The position numbers and the translations under genes were made by a program. This document shows positions 9,725 through 21,276 of a stretch of 64,000 bases of DNA, in pieces. Position 1 is the stretch's first letter. Each line of letters starts with the position of its first letter. Source of the stretch: Lojkania enalia (Eukaryota > Ascomycota > Dothideomycetes > Pleosporales); contig ML986717.1 of the NCBI GenBank assembly GCA_010094045.1, positions 5,851 through 69,850 of the forward strand, written 5' to 3'. The notes beneath the pieces were generated by a model. It was not told the DNA's origin. It did no database searches and saw nothing but the letters and a program-made list of their open reading frames with translations.

Positions 9725-11988
9725 TCAATGTTCACAGAAATTGTATGAGTGTTGCTGCCACCATTTCTCTGAGGTTACATGAAACGCGCTTCGGTCCTGC
9801 ATCAACTTCTTGCGATGCTCCCTCGCCTCCTCAATGCTCATTGGCAAAGCATCTACATCGGCGTCCAAGTATTCGCGCACCATTTTCATCAGCTCCTGCG
9901 GAAGTCTCGTGTCTTCATCGGTCGTGATAGATGAAAGGCCCTTCTCTTGCAGCAATGCTACTATTTCCGGAGGGAGTTTCGATGCCACCTCCTTGCGCTT
10001 CTCGGTGTCGGATAAGGAGCCAAAGACAGCATCGGCCCACCAGTTCATTTGCTGTGGTGGTACATTGGCAGTCGAGATAATGCGCTTTGTCGGGTCAACT
10101 AGCCAAAGCGCAATGAAGCGGCGATGACCGGGTTTTGTAGGATCAATTAATTTGAACGAGGAGACTTGGTGTTGGCTTCGTAATCGAGTTAGGGAAAACA
10201 CCGGGAAGACACAAAGCGGCTAGATTTACTCACAAGACATTTGGAAACGCAAGCAAGCGACCTTGCCTCGTCTCAACAGTTCCATAGTTCTGCAGACAAG
10301 GTGAATTGCCTCCACCCAGAGAGGTGCCATAAAACGACTCCATCCAGTGATACGAATCCTGACCAACAACATACGCTTTATCATCGTTCAAGTATGCTGA
10401 CGTTTGCATGCGGAAAGATAGAGAACTAGTAGTTACGTTTTCACTGTCGAGGTAGTACAGCGCAGTCGCACAAATATGTTCGTTCATCTGTCCCTCGACG
10501 TGCCAGCCGCCAACAGGAAATTCTGGCTTCTCGGGCGAGAGTTCGATGGAGGCCATTTTGACGATAATCTGGAGACCGGATTGGCGGAAGCGGTCGATAA
10601 GTCGCTTGCCTTCCTTCGGAGCATAGTCTACGTCTTTGAAGTGGGGTTCAGGGATTAATGGTTTGCGGACCTGCTCCCACTTGTACTCGAGCAAGTCTCC
10701 CTCCTCGAACTCATCATTTTCAAAGCCGAACTCATCCAGGAACTCTTCCATATCAACTTCAGCATCTGCACATTCTTTAGGATCATTTGGAATCCAATTT
10801 GCGGGATTGTTATCACTATGAGAGAACGTAGTTAGAGTTTTATGCGAAATGTTTCATGTAAGATACGGACTTACTCCGGATAATCGGGCTTTGGATAACG
10901 AGAATCCATCCTGCCGGCGCCCTCCCACTTCTCGTAACCCACCGCCATCTTAAGACATTGATCCCACATGGGGAGCGACGTCTCAATTAGAGCTTCAATT
11001 ACGTAGTATATATCCGGGTATTTGTTAGGATGGAGATTGTTAACATAGCTAGTAAACTTCACCTTGCCATCCTTGTCAAAGACCACGTTGGCTGGCAGCC
11101 ACTGGAATGTGTCCGACCAGTAGTTTGGAGGAATTGTGCCAGAACCTACACCATAACGGTATCGATCGTAGTCATCTTCCCATTTCCAATCGTCTTTCGG
11201 GATAATATTTCCTTTGCCGGCCCACTGGTCGATAGCGTCGCTGACTCCGACAACCTCCTCTTTGTGAACGCGACTGCGGCCATAGACTAAAGGGTACAAA
11301 GATGGATGGACCAAGTCCTGTACCATGTCTCCAGAATTTGGGTGCCAGTCCGGGGAGAAAGCTTGATCGGCCTTCAGCTTCTGGAAAGAATCGATCAAAG
11401 CTTGATGGAGCTCTGGAGACACCAGCTTGTCTGACTTGGCAATAGAAGCGCATGCATCCAATGTAGGTACGATGCCAGTCTTCTCAAAGTATTCTGCCTT
11501 GCTGCGAAGTTCATCGATGCACTAGATTGCCTTATCAGTCATAAATTACCTCTAAGAGACCACATACGCACGCATTTGAAAACATTTTCAGTCATTATCC
11601 GCTCTAGCTTTTCAATTCCAGAAACTTTATCATCGCGAATATCAAGCTGATCCTGACCATGACCCTGATTGTAGCGTTGATACTTAGCACCGACGGCCAA
11701 TTTCCGTAAATGTTCGTCGGGAATCGCAAGAGCTTCTCCACGCCATCTTGCGACAATCGTGTCATCAAAGACCTTCTTGTGCCAATCTTCCTTGTCCGTC
11801 AAATTTTCCATGATGCTCATCATGGCTAGCTCGCGAACAGGTAGAGGCGCCGATATCGAGCCATAGCAGGAGCCATGTGCGCCAATGGGATAAAACCCAT
11901 AGTCATCCTGATTATCATAGCGAAGTGCGAGCCCAAGACCAGGATAGTAGTAGGTGACTGACGTGTCTCTTGGTGATTGTTCTGTCAT
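9725..11988 (-). CDS. DUF4246 family protein
   Basis: Four exons: 11988-11572, 11521-10875, 10815-10234 and 10175-9725. The introns are 50, 59 and 58 nt with canonical ends, and all phases agree, giving 698 residues, the usual length for this fungal family. Recognisable blocks are CIDELRSKAEYFEKTGIV, YPDNNPANWIPNDPKECADAEVDMEE, FPVGGWHVEGQMNEHICATALYYLDSENVT, QNYGTVETRQGRLLAFPNV and PTKPGHRRFIALWLVDP. The His in NEHI and the His/Arg in GHRRF lie in a layout reminiscent of Fe(II)/2-oxoglutarate-type folds, but that is inference. DUF4246 proteins are widespread in moulds and have no established reaction. No neighbour suggests a pathway. Start chosen as the first ATG of a long exon without an upstream extension. 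Confidence 0.88.
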
Positions 11989-13665
11989 ACTTCGTTCTGC
12001 TTATGCCGTTGTAAGCGCAGATGCCTGGAGCTCTCGTATCAGCTAGGTCCTGGCTATGGAGGCTGTGGGAAGTTGAGATGCGAGTAAGGATACTTTAAAT
12101 AGGTTGCTTCTCTAGAGGATTTCCCAGGTGACCACGCGTTGCATGCGCGCTATCCAAGGCATCAACGTGTTTGGAGCGTGGTGGGGACGGCGCAGAAAAG
12201 GGGCAAGTGAGAGAGCGACCAGGGTCCGATTCCACCTTTCCGTTATTGGTTGGTGTAGGCGCAGGCAACCGTCTCGCTGAGTTGCAGCCTGATCCCCCCT
12301 TGTTTTGCATGTTACGAGGTCACGCCGTTGCCTAATGAGCAAAGGTCACAGCATACTTGCGAGACTGTACTTACTACCGTGCTTCGCTACTACGTGGCGC
12401 ACGGTCTCACTTGGCGCAGTCAATATATCCGCAACCAGTCTCCTCGAGATATTGACGGTACTAGCTCCATGACAATGTGGACTATTGTATTTACCGGCAC
12501 AGCTAAACAGCTCATAGCCACTACAATCGATTGAGAGCAATCGCTTCGCGTTGAGGGAGTGTACAGTCAACGGATTACCAGGCGCAGCATATTCCAAGCC
12601 GGTCCAGGAAGTTCGATTAAGCTTAATAGGCGCGACAGCCGCTGGCGTCAATCTCAGCTATGTTATATGTCTAGACTTTGAATCTGAGAATGGATCTAAC
12701 GATATGAAAATGGTCGATGCCTAGGGACAGCGGAATGGAATTCCTCATCTGCAGACGAACAAATTACAAAGACTGGATTTTGGAGAGGTTACGGTGCGAC
12801 CAAGCCTACAACATCAGATATATCACTTTGCGGTGCTGTTTATGGGCGACAGTAATGGAAAGGTTTGAGTCTGCATGAGAGATCCTACAACATATCCGGT
12901 AGTTTTAGCAAATCACGTAGATATTGTGCTCGGAATGGCGAACTTCAGCTTTGATGTTGCGATTACCGTACGAGTTGCTAAGAAATAGTATATCGTTGCA
13001 GTGAAGAAAATCAGAGTGTCCTCATGGGAGATCCCGTAGGCGCAGTGAAGATCGCGTAATTCTTTGTAATGTAGATGGGCTTCTGACTTAGAGAAATCAT
13101 GAGTAGGTATCAAGAATGAAGCAAAAATATCTAAAGGAGACAAAGTCAAATCGAATATGACATTGACAGGATAAAGCATATCGCATTAATCGTAGGTGGA
13201 TACCCCTCATAGTCCGCCGACCCAGTACTATCGGTGACCATAGCTGGCGCTAACTTGTAGAATCACGATAAAAGCCGTGCATTGACCATAAAACTATTAT
13301 ACTTTTTCTTTTCTAAGAAATGCGTTTTAGCTAGAACATTCAATGGTAGAATCGGCTTTGTGTGGCTTATCTGCTCCAAAACACTGTGCTTATCTTGGTT
13401 GCATTGAATAGCCCTATAAGAGGACTAGTATTAACACTTTCGCCAGTGGACCAAAAGGTCGCCACTAAATACAGAACAATGAGAGTACTGGAGCAAAATC
13501 CGGCATGCAAAATAGGGAATCCTCTAGAAGGATACTCTATTGATGAAAGCGTTTTTCGGTCGAAACCACGTCAACTCGTCTCGTGAATCCATTCGTTTCT
13601 CACGTATTGATCACCACTCTCTCTACGAATGACGGTTGTCGAACCCAATGAGATGGTTTCATCAC
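11989..13665. other. Intergenic, no confident gene
   Basis: Holds the promoter of the DUF4246 gene on its left side. Short frames occur on both strands. The minus-strand one at 12913-13179 has some protein-like text (HLHYKELRDLHCAYGISHED) but no start or splice context, and I could not assign it. Confidence 0.4.
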
Positions 13666-14798
13666 CTACCAACCACCGTCAATAAGCGAGCCTCCCATAT
13701 TATCCCAACTAGATCCTGACGGCTCCCATGAATTTCCGTTCCAAGATTTCATCATCATAGATCCGTCATTCCCCGTACAGCCGACAGACATCTGGTTCGC
13801 ACCCCACGATCCAGCCGCGGGAGCACTTTTACAAGCGTTTCCCATATTCTCCCAGTTTCCCCACCCAGAAGAACTTGTCCAGGACTTATGGTAAACCTAT
13901 CCAAGTTATTAGAATATTGGGCGGAAGAGAATATTCAAAGCACCAGGAAGGCTTACGTTACCGTCTGTACCTTTACCGTAACAATCCATTCGATCAGGGC
14001 CCCATGAAACCGCTGCTGGAGTACTGCTGAATGAACCTCCAAGCGGCTGCCAACTCCCCCAGCCACTGGAACTCGAATATGCACGTGTCCACATCTATAA
14101 TCGGTTGAGCGAAGTATTCCAAGTTGGATCGTTAAAATATAGGGCTAACTTACTTGTTGGTCCGATCCAATTCCAAACACATGGTATAATCCGGGTCCTC
14201 TAGTTATCGAGATGACGATGCTGATGAACGTTCCTCCAAGGCTCTGCCAGCCTCCCCAGCCACCTCCTGACCAGGTCTTGGTCCAAAGCTGTCGATCAGT
14301 TCCCACTCCCATCACAGTCCGTTGATTGGACCCCCAAGATACCATGGATGGGGCACTCCAGAAAGTTCCTCCAAGTGACTCCCACGAACTCCAACCGGAT
14401 CCGGTGTTAGTCTTCATCCAAAGTGCACTATCAGTACCAACACCGGCGACGCTCATGCTATTAGTGCCCCACGAGGCGGATGTTGGAGGAGAAGCGAAAG
14501 ATCCTCCCATATTATTCCAGCTGCCCCAGGACCCGGACGTCCCGTTCTTCGACCACATCTGCCCATCATCTCCAATGCCCCACACAACCATGTTTCCGGA
14601 CCCAGGCCAGGTGACGGCTGTCGGAGCCCATTTGAACGTTCCGCCCATCGAGTCCCAACCCCCCTTTGAGGGGTTCCATTTATTACCATCCCAGTATTTG
14701 TGATGCATGTTCTTATTGGTGCCACAACCGAAATAATTCATTCGGTTGGAGCCGAAGGAGATAATCACAATTGACGTGAAAATAAGTATTGAAGCCAT
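13666..14798 (-). CDS. PLL-like seven-repeat beta-propeller lectin
   Basis: Exons 14798-14154, 14094-13957 and 13896-13666 join in phase 0 and give 337 residues. The introns are 59 and 60 nt with GTAAGT and GTAAGC donors. The protein is almost entirely seven imperfect repeats of about 46 residues. Each has a SWG(S/T/P)N-type strand, a GxGTD-type turn and a W..W..LGG/MGG block, for example GSGWSSWESLGG and GGGWGGWQSLGG. Seven such blades are the hallmark of PLL/PHL-type lectins, which bind fucosylated or O-methylated sugars in pockets between blades. Each blade carries the conserved Trp/Gly core. The N-terminus is only a short hydrophobic stretch, which might be a signal peptide or simply the first strand. 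Sugar specificity cannot be read from sequence. Confidence 0.82.
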
Positions 14799-17490
14799 AT
14801 TGGTGTTGCTCTCCGATGCAGCTGGATGTAGGGTTTAGTAAAGAAACAAATAAATGGAGATTAGAGTTGTTGGTATTTTCCATCATTCATTCCCGGCTTT
14901 TAAAATATTTATGCTTTACCGGATCGTATATTCGGGGGAGATATCATCCAGCTTATCTCCAGATGAGTAGGTTCAATTATTGAATTTTAGTCAGAGAAAG
15001 TTGAATAGTAGCAAGATGGAGCCAATCAGGGTACTGGATTGCGCATGTTTGGGAAACCTGCGGTAAGATTTTTCGAAAGGTTATCTTGGCTGTGAGCTAG
15101 GTACCGGAATTATTTCCTATTAGGTGCGCCGAAAAAGCGAATGAACCCGGGAGCAGAATTAGAGTCCCCGAATCAAAAACTCCACCGAGCACATTGGGTT
15201 TACACAACGTCAAATTTTATGGAAGCTGCATTCGTATTAATATCGCAGCCTCGTGTTTCCTGGTTCGGCAACATCAAGCCTGCAACGTGATATTAGCGCC
15301 AAGGTTCGAGAACATACGGTGACACCAACTCCCTGGTTCCGGAATCCGGGGAGAGTTAGGACGGTAAATCGAACATGGCACATCGTCGAGAACATGGTGT
15401 GCTTCGAGATATCTTTTGCTTACGTTTGATACTCCTTTAGGAAGGTTAGACTTCGTATAAATGCCTGCCCCGCCAATTGTCTCTCCTTTGATAGAATGCT
15501 ACCTAGCAAACTCCATGGACGGATCAATTGAATTCTTCAAAGAACACAAGAGAAGTGCGCGACAAATTGAATGACTTTAAAGTAGTGTTTCGGATCGTAG
15601 GAAGGAAAACCTAGAGCGTCGGCATAGCATCAGCATAGCATCGGCATTAAGCTGCGCCTGAGAACGGTTCCGGGTCAGTTTGAATGTATATTATGAGGGG
15701 TAGAACTATTATCGGCACACTTAAATCCACTAGCACTAGGATTTTGAGTCAGCCTGATGCAGATACGAAGTCTCCGGGAATTAAGAAGCATGGAAATGAA
15801 AGATGACCGATCGGTGACCGGTCGGCATCTCCATCAAACCACCTGCCGCCAAGGCTCGAAACATGTAGGGGACCTTGAATTTGCAATGGCTGTAGTTCGC
15901 GTCTAAAATGTTGATTTAGAAGCGAATAATTGTCCCTTCTATCCGCCGGCCTATTATTGGTGACTGGTGTATAGTAGGCACAGTAAACAACTACAGAGCC
16001 TAGAAAGCGAGTACCTAGGTATAACTTTAGAACATATCGAATATAATCAAGATTTTAAAATATTAGGGCCAGGAAGACTGTCTTTTCCTCCAATTGCGCA
16101 GGTGATGTGTAGCATAATGGACTGTTCAGTTCTTTAATAGACATACACGTGCATTCTAATGCATTTATAACTCAAGTCAGATACTTTTACTACAGTTGAG
16201 ACTTCTAATAATGAAAGAAAATGTTTCTATATAACGATGTCAAATGAGAAGTAATATAAATTTAAATTGCATTCAAATCTTATGCCACATTGGCACCACA
16301 TCTTAGCCTGGGCAATTGTGTCAACGTATATCTCGGAAATTCCAAGTGGCTTGTTTTTGTGTTTATAAAATTTCTGGAATCATTTGACTACACATTTCTT
16401 TGCCCTCTCATTCCTGCATACTTTCTGGGTTCGGTCAAGGTTGAGAATGCTCTTGACTAATACTGCACGGACAAATATGGCCTCTGAGACTAGGGTTTGA
16501 ATAATAGAAAAGGTATTTCATAGGAAAAGAAAAATGCTTCTGCCTTGCACTTGAGTGCTCAAGTGATAATCAAAACTAGACGAAGTATGTGAAAGTCTTG
16601 AACAATGGCGGGACTAACAGTCACTTGGGAAGAACGATGAAGGCGTTCAAAGCCGAGGCCATTCCATTTCCATATCTGCTACATAATTGATGAGATATGA
16701 AGTCTTATATTCTATTGATATTACTAACTAGAAATATTGGCATATACCTGGAAGATTTTTCATTCGCGCAAAGACTATGAATGGACAGTAGTTATTTCAG
16801 TTCGTAAAAGGGAATAAAATACGATACTGATCAAATCCTCGATTGGTCTATCGCTACTTAGTTTTCCATTTGGCTCGCTGCGGTTTAGTTGGAACCCAGC
16901 TCCTTGCTGACTCAGAACGGCCTTTATTTCTTTTAATGCATTTATTATTGCCATGAGAATGCACAGGAGCAAATGGATTGCCTTTCGTAATATTCTCCAT
17001 GTGGATGTCGTGACATCGTCGAGCCGCCCGATGCGATTGGTATTTCAAGCTAAGATTCAGAGTCAAGCATTTCGTTCGTCAAGTTATTGCGGTAAGCACG
17101 TAATTCTCCATAATAGGTTCGCCATATGTCTGTCCTTCTAGAGAGGATTGCCGCTCAACAGGGAATTAGGTACCGGGCTGTGGTAGGTACTCAGGTGAGT
17201 GACGCTATCGTAAATCGAATCGACCATGCGGCCTAGACTGAGAACTACGAGACCGCTGCTAATACATTCATTTCCGACAGGTGCCCTATATACGGCACAC
17301 GGCAATAGTAAATGTTTAGTGGCGCTCCTCTTGGACGGTCTATTTCAATTACGGCTTCGGACACTATATAACGTCACCTCATCATCAGCATAGGTTTTGC
17401 TTTCCCTTTAGCTACGAAACATTATTCCGCTTGGACAGGCCAAATAAATATAATACTTGAATTAATGCGCGCATATATTATATATCTTAG
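14799..17490. other. Gene desert (about 2.7 kb)
   Basis: No frame with convincing coding character on either strand. The first 300 bases are the promoter of the lectin gene. Short imperfect repeats of 'catagcatcggcat' occur near 15618-15650. Otherwise ordinary AT-rich spacer. Confidence 0.45.
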
Positions 17491-18417
17491 ATTAAGATGA
17501 ATTGGAATGGGCCCTGGCCTCGGTCCTCCAAATCGCAGGCTACGCCGGCGCCCCTTTATCTCTTGCCCGAAGGTGAGTTGACTTCCTACTATGGGTAATA
17601 CAGTAGAGTAGTGGGTTAGTATCTAACGTAGCGTTGTATGATCCCCTACCTATAGATGCCGCACGATAGGCGCACACAAATCGCAAGCTACCAAAGAGGC
17701 AACAACACCAGCCAGGTACTGCTCGAGCCACCATTGCAACCGCAGCCTTCACCTATTTGATAGTAATACTGAAGATGCCTTCGTTGCATTTCTGGATGGA
17801 ACGGAGACGCTACCAAGAGCTGAAGGCACGTCCCAAGGAAAGGGAAAAAGCGAGAAGAAGCCTAGGAGCGATCATGGGATTTTAGCGTCCTTTAACTGTG
17901 GCAGATGAGTTATTGTTTGGGCAATGGAGTAATACCAAACACGACTGGAGTAGAAAGACGAACAAACTAAGGCAGTGTGGTCCTAGATAGTGCGGATCTA
18001 AAGCCCAAGCGAGTCGAGGGAATGGAGGATTCCGCGACATTAGGCGACCAAAGTATGGCTAAAGAAGCAGTTATAGATGATCATGACCTTACACGTCTGT
18101 CTATTCGTAGCGAGAGGCTAGTTTGGTCTGTTCAGAACATTCCTAAGGTCAATGGTAGTGTGGGCGGTGAGAAGGGAAATGCTGATCTGTTTGAAGAAAC
18201 TAAAGAAATGTTGGAAAGGAGAAAAGAAAGGGAGAATAAAGAGGAAGAGCGTGAACATGTTACGCGCACAGCAAGGAGAGGCGTGGCATTTGGTTTTGTC
18301 GTTGAGGATGGCGGGGATGGCGGAGATGGCAAAGAGATGCGAAGGAAATGTGAAGCCATGATGCCGGGGAAAGTAGTCGAGCCGAGCTTCGCAAAAGATG
18401 ACTGGAGAATTCGATAG
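17491..18417 (+). pseudogene. Possible gene fragments of an unknown charged protein
   Basis: The clearest piece runs to a stop at 18415-18417, with an open frame from about 17971. It encodes an acidic/basic region (LFEETKEMLERRKEREN) followed by a tail ending VVEPSFAKDDWRIR, which reads like the natural C-terminus of a fungal protein. Upstream, 17659-17905 in another frame also looks coding (DSNTEDAFVAFLDGTETL). A good donor (GTGAGT) sits at 17573. I could not join the pieces with acceptable splice sites, and there is no clear start, so this may be a decayed gene or one whose exons I cannot place. Family not recognised. Confidence 0.3.
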
Positions 18418-18846
18418 AGGGATAAGTTCCTCAATATCTGGGAATAGTCTATTGCACGAGTCAAATTTATTTCTACCACACGGTCGATAGAAGTATGTAA
18501 ATTATGTGGAGGCCCACCTATGCATTTTGACCACTCGGCCATTGAGCTATAGTTATACCTAGGATTTACAGGCTTCCAATCTACCGGTCCTGTGGAGGCT
18601 GCAGGTCATGGGCTGGAGGAGGACCGGAAGGCAACCTTCAGTGTCAGATACGAATATGAAAATCGGGCTCGGATTGGACTAGTCTGGATTGAGACAGCCC
18701 CGCGGTTCTGGGCACCCAACCGTGCTAGCGTGTTAATCCACATTATTCGACGCCGTCGACACTTGCAGTCATCGAAATTTATCCATCCAAATCATCATCG
18801 CCGAAACCCATCAATTGTGAACGACATACCCCAAGCATTGCACGAT
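18418..18846. promoter_or_regulatory. Upstream region of the GH2 gene
   Basis: No separate gene. The GH2 frame stays open upstream of the chosen ATG as far as about 18590, but without an earlier ATG and without family-like text. On the minus strand a tRNA box-A-like string (TGGCCGAGTGG) lies near 18530-18545; see findings. Confidence 0.35.
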
Positions 18847-20981
18847 ATGGACCAAGCTTCCCCAGAGAACTATCCCCGCCCAGACTTCCAACGCTCGAAC
18901 CTGCAATGGCAATCCCTCAACGGCCCTTGGGACTTCATATTCGATGACGAAGATATCGGCCTAAAAGCCTTTTGGCATCAGAATGGACTCCCAGACCAAG
19001 TTCAGCTTCAGCAGGACACTACACAGCGTGCTCAAGGGTCCTCTTCGGAGAGCGCAAATATCACAGCTAAGATTGCTGCGAATCCAGAGAACCTAATCCA
19101 CGGAAATCTAAACCAGCGGAAATCTCATGCTACGGTGCATAAAAAGGGCCAGATAAAGGTCCCGTTCGTCTTTCAGACTCCCGCATCGGGTATTAATGAT
19201 AGGGACGTACATGAAGTCTTCTGGTACCAACGCCGATTTTCGGACATTCGAAGCCATCTGCAGAAAAGTGGGGGATACAGACTGTTGTTAAGGTTTGGCG
19301 CAGTCGACTACGAAGCAACCGTATGGGTAAATGGTCATTACGTGGGTGGCCATCGTGGCGGGCACGTTCCATTTGACGTCGATGTCACCGATCCTATTAA
19401 CGCATCCAACCTCCAGGAAAACGAAGTAACCATCCGTGTCTTTGATTCGGCCTACGATCTTACACAGCCTCGCGGGAAACAGTATTGGGGTGCGAAGCCA
19501 GAGAGCATCTTCTATACTCCATCAGGAGGCATCTGGCAGAGTGTATGGCTTGAGTCTGTGCCGCCAGCACGGTTGGAAGATAGTAGTCACGGAACCATTC
19601 TGCGCTCTAATGACATAGAAAATGGCATCTTGCAAGGAAGTATTGTAGTTTCTGGAAGGTCAGTTTGGAATGGCTATATGGTCTCCATGGGGGCAAGCTA
19701 TGGCGGTGTTACTATCCGCCAATCGCCAAAAATCGGACCTCCGAAAGAAGGGAATCGGGTGGATATCAGTCTAGACCTTCGGATGTTAGACGAAGTTCAG
19801 AGCAAGATCCCAGATTCTCATATATTGGCCTCATTCAACAATAATCGCGCCTGGCGAAACGGTCTAGCTCTTTGGTCGCCGGAGCATCCCCAACTCTATG
19901 AAATTACCCTAAGACTCTTCGATCCAGATGGGTTGATGGTCGATGAGGTTACCACAACTATTGGCATGCGGTCGCTTGAATGGAAAACGGGAAATGGAAC
20001 ATTCAAACTGAATGGGCACCTTCTTTTCCAGATATTGAACCTTGACCAAGGATATTGGCCCGATACATTGATGACGCCACCATCTCAGGACGCCTTGAAA
20101 GCTGACATCGAAATGGCGAAAAAGATGGGGTTCAACGGATGCCGCAAGCACCAGAAGGTCGAAGATCCAGTCTTCTTGTATTGGGCTGATCGACTTGGAT
20201 ATCTCGTGTGGGGTGAGATGGCGAACGCGTACAGTTTCAGTGAGCAGTACATTTCACGGTTCGATCAGGAGTGGATGGAAGCAGTGAAGCGAGATATCAA
20301 TCATCCATGTGTCATAACCTGGACGCCCGTGAATGAGAGCTGGGGCTATAACGACCTAAAGAATAACGCTGAGCAACGTAATCATATTCGGTCTCTCTAC
20401 TATATGACTAAGTGCGTTAAGCGCTACACTTTTTCGATTTTTCCATGCTAAGGGAGAAGTATAGGGCCCTCGACCCGACCCGCCCAATCAATGACAATTG
20501 CGGCTGGGAGCACGTCAAGTCCGATTTAACCACGTTCCACGATTACGCCGACTCGGACGAGTTGGCAAATACCTGCTCTACTCTCGAAGGTATCCTCGGC
20601 CCGAAGGCCGGGCGCTCAACTTTTGTAGCACCTATTACAGGCCTTGACGAGGGCGCATCTCATACCAGCGGCGCGGTTGTCGTTTGCACTGAGTTCGGTG
20701 GAGTAAATATTGCGCCAGCATCTAAGACAGGCCACGAGGATGAATGGGGCTACACAACAGCAGCCGATCCGGCAGATTTGCTGTCTCGCATAGAAAAACT
20801 GGTGAATGCTGTTGTAGATGGAGGTCATTGTGGAGGATTTGTATATACCCAGTTGACCGATATAGAGCAGGAAACGAACGGCCTGCATTCGTTCGATCGA
20901 AAAGAGAAGCTTGAAGCAGTAAAGCTGAAGTCCGTGATGGAGAACGCACAGCGAAAGTACTTTGAGCGGCGATTGGGGTGA
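18847..20981 (+). CDS. Glycoside hydrolase family 2 enzyme (beta-galactosidase/glucuronidase-like)
   Basis: Exons 18847-20411 and 20465-20981; the 53-nt intron (branch TGCTAAG, acceptor TATAG) joins MTK to ALDPTRP and gives 693 residues. The start at 18847 gives the family-typical opening ENYPRPDFQRSNLQWQSLNGPWDF. Then come the jelly-roll sugar-binding domain (VWVNGHYVGGHRGGHVPFDVD), an immunoglobulin-like domain, and the TIM barrel. The acid/base Glu is E497 in WTPVNESWG and the nucleophile Glu is E598 in VVCTEFGGV. No signal peptide is evident, so it may be cytosolic. The exact beta-linked substrate cannot be fixed from sequence. It ends 295 bases from the convergently transcribed fucose-type lectin gene. 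Confidence 0.87.
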
Positions 20982-21276
20982 TAGGAACGTCCTTGCGCTC
21001 TAGCAATGAAACTTTCCGTCAATTTGGACAGAAATTCTCAGCTTCAAAGGTTTTCTCGATAGTTTATATACTTGCTTCTGCTTTCGGCCCTTGTCGCCGC
21101 AGAACAAGGCGGAGCCGAAGTAGGCACTCAAAAGTCAACGAAAAGCCTAGCCATCGCGTCACGATCCGTAAATCGATTCAACCCAAGCATACCTAGCGCT
21201 GAAATCGAATCCAAAATATTGTTTTTTGCAGCTCGGCATCATTTAAAGGCGCCTAATTCTCGATTTAACCATCCCA

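Noticed and set aside
12913..13179. 88-codon minus-strand frame
   Set aside because: Some protein-like text but no start, splice or family support.
14326..14703. 125-codon plus-strand frame
   Set aside because: Antisense shadow of the PLL-like lectin repeats.
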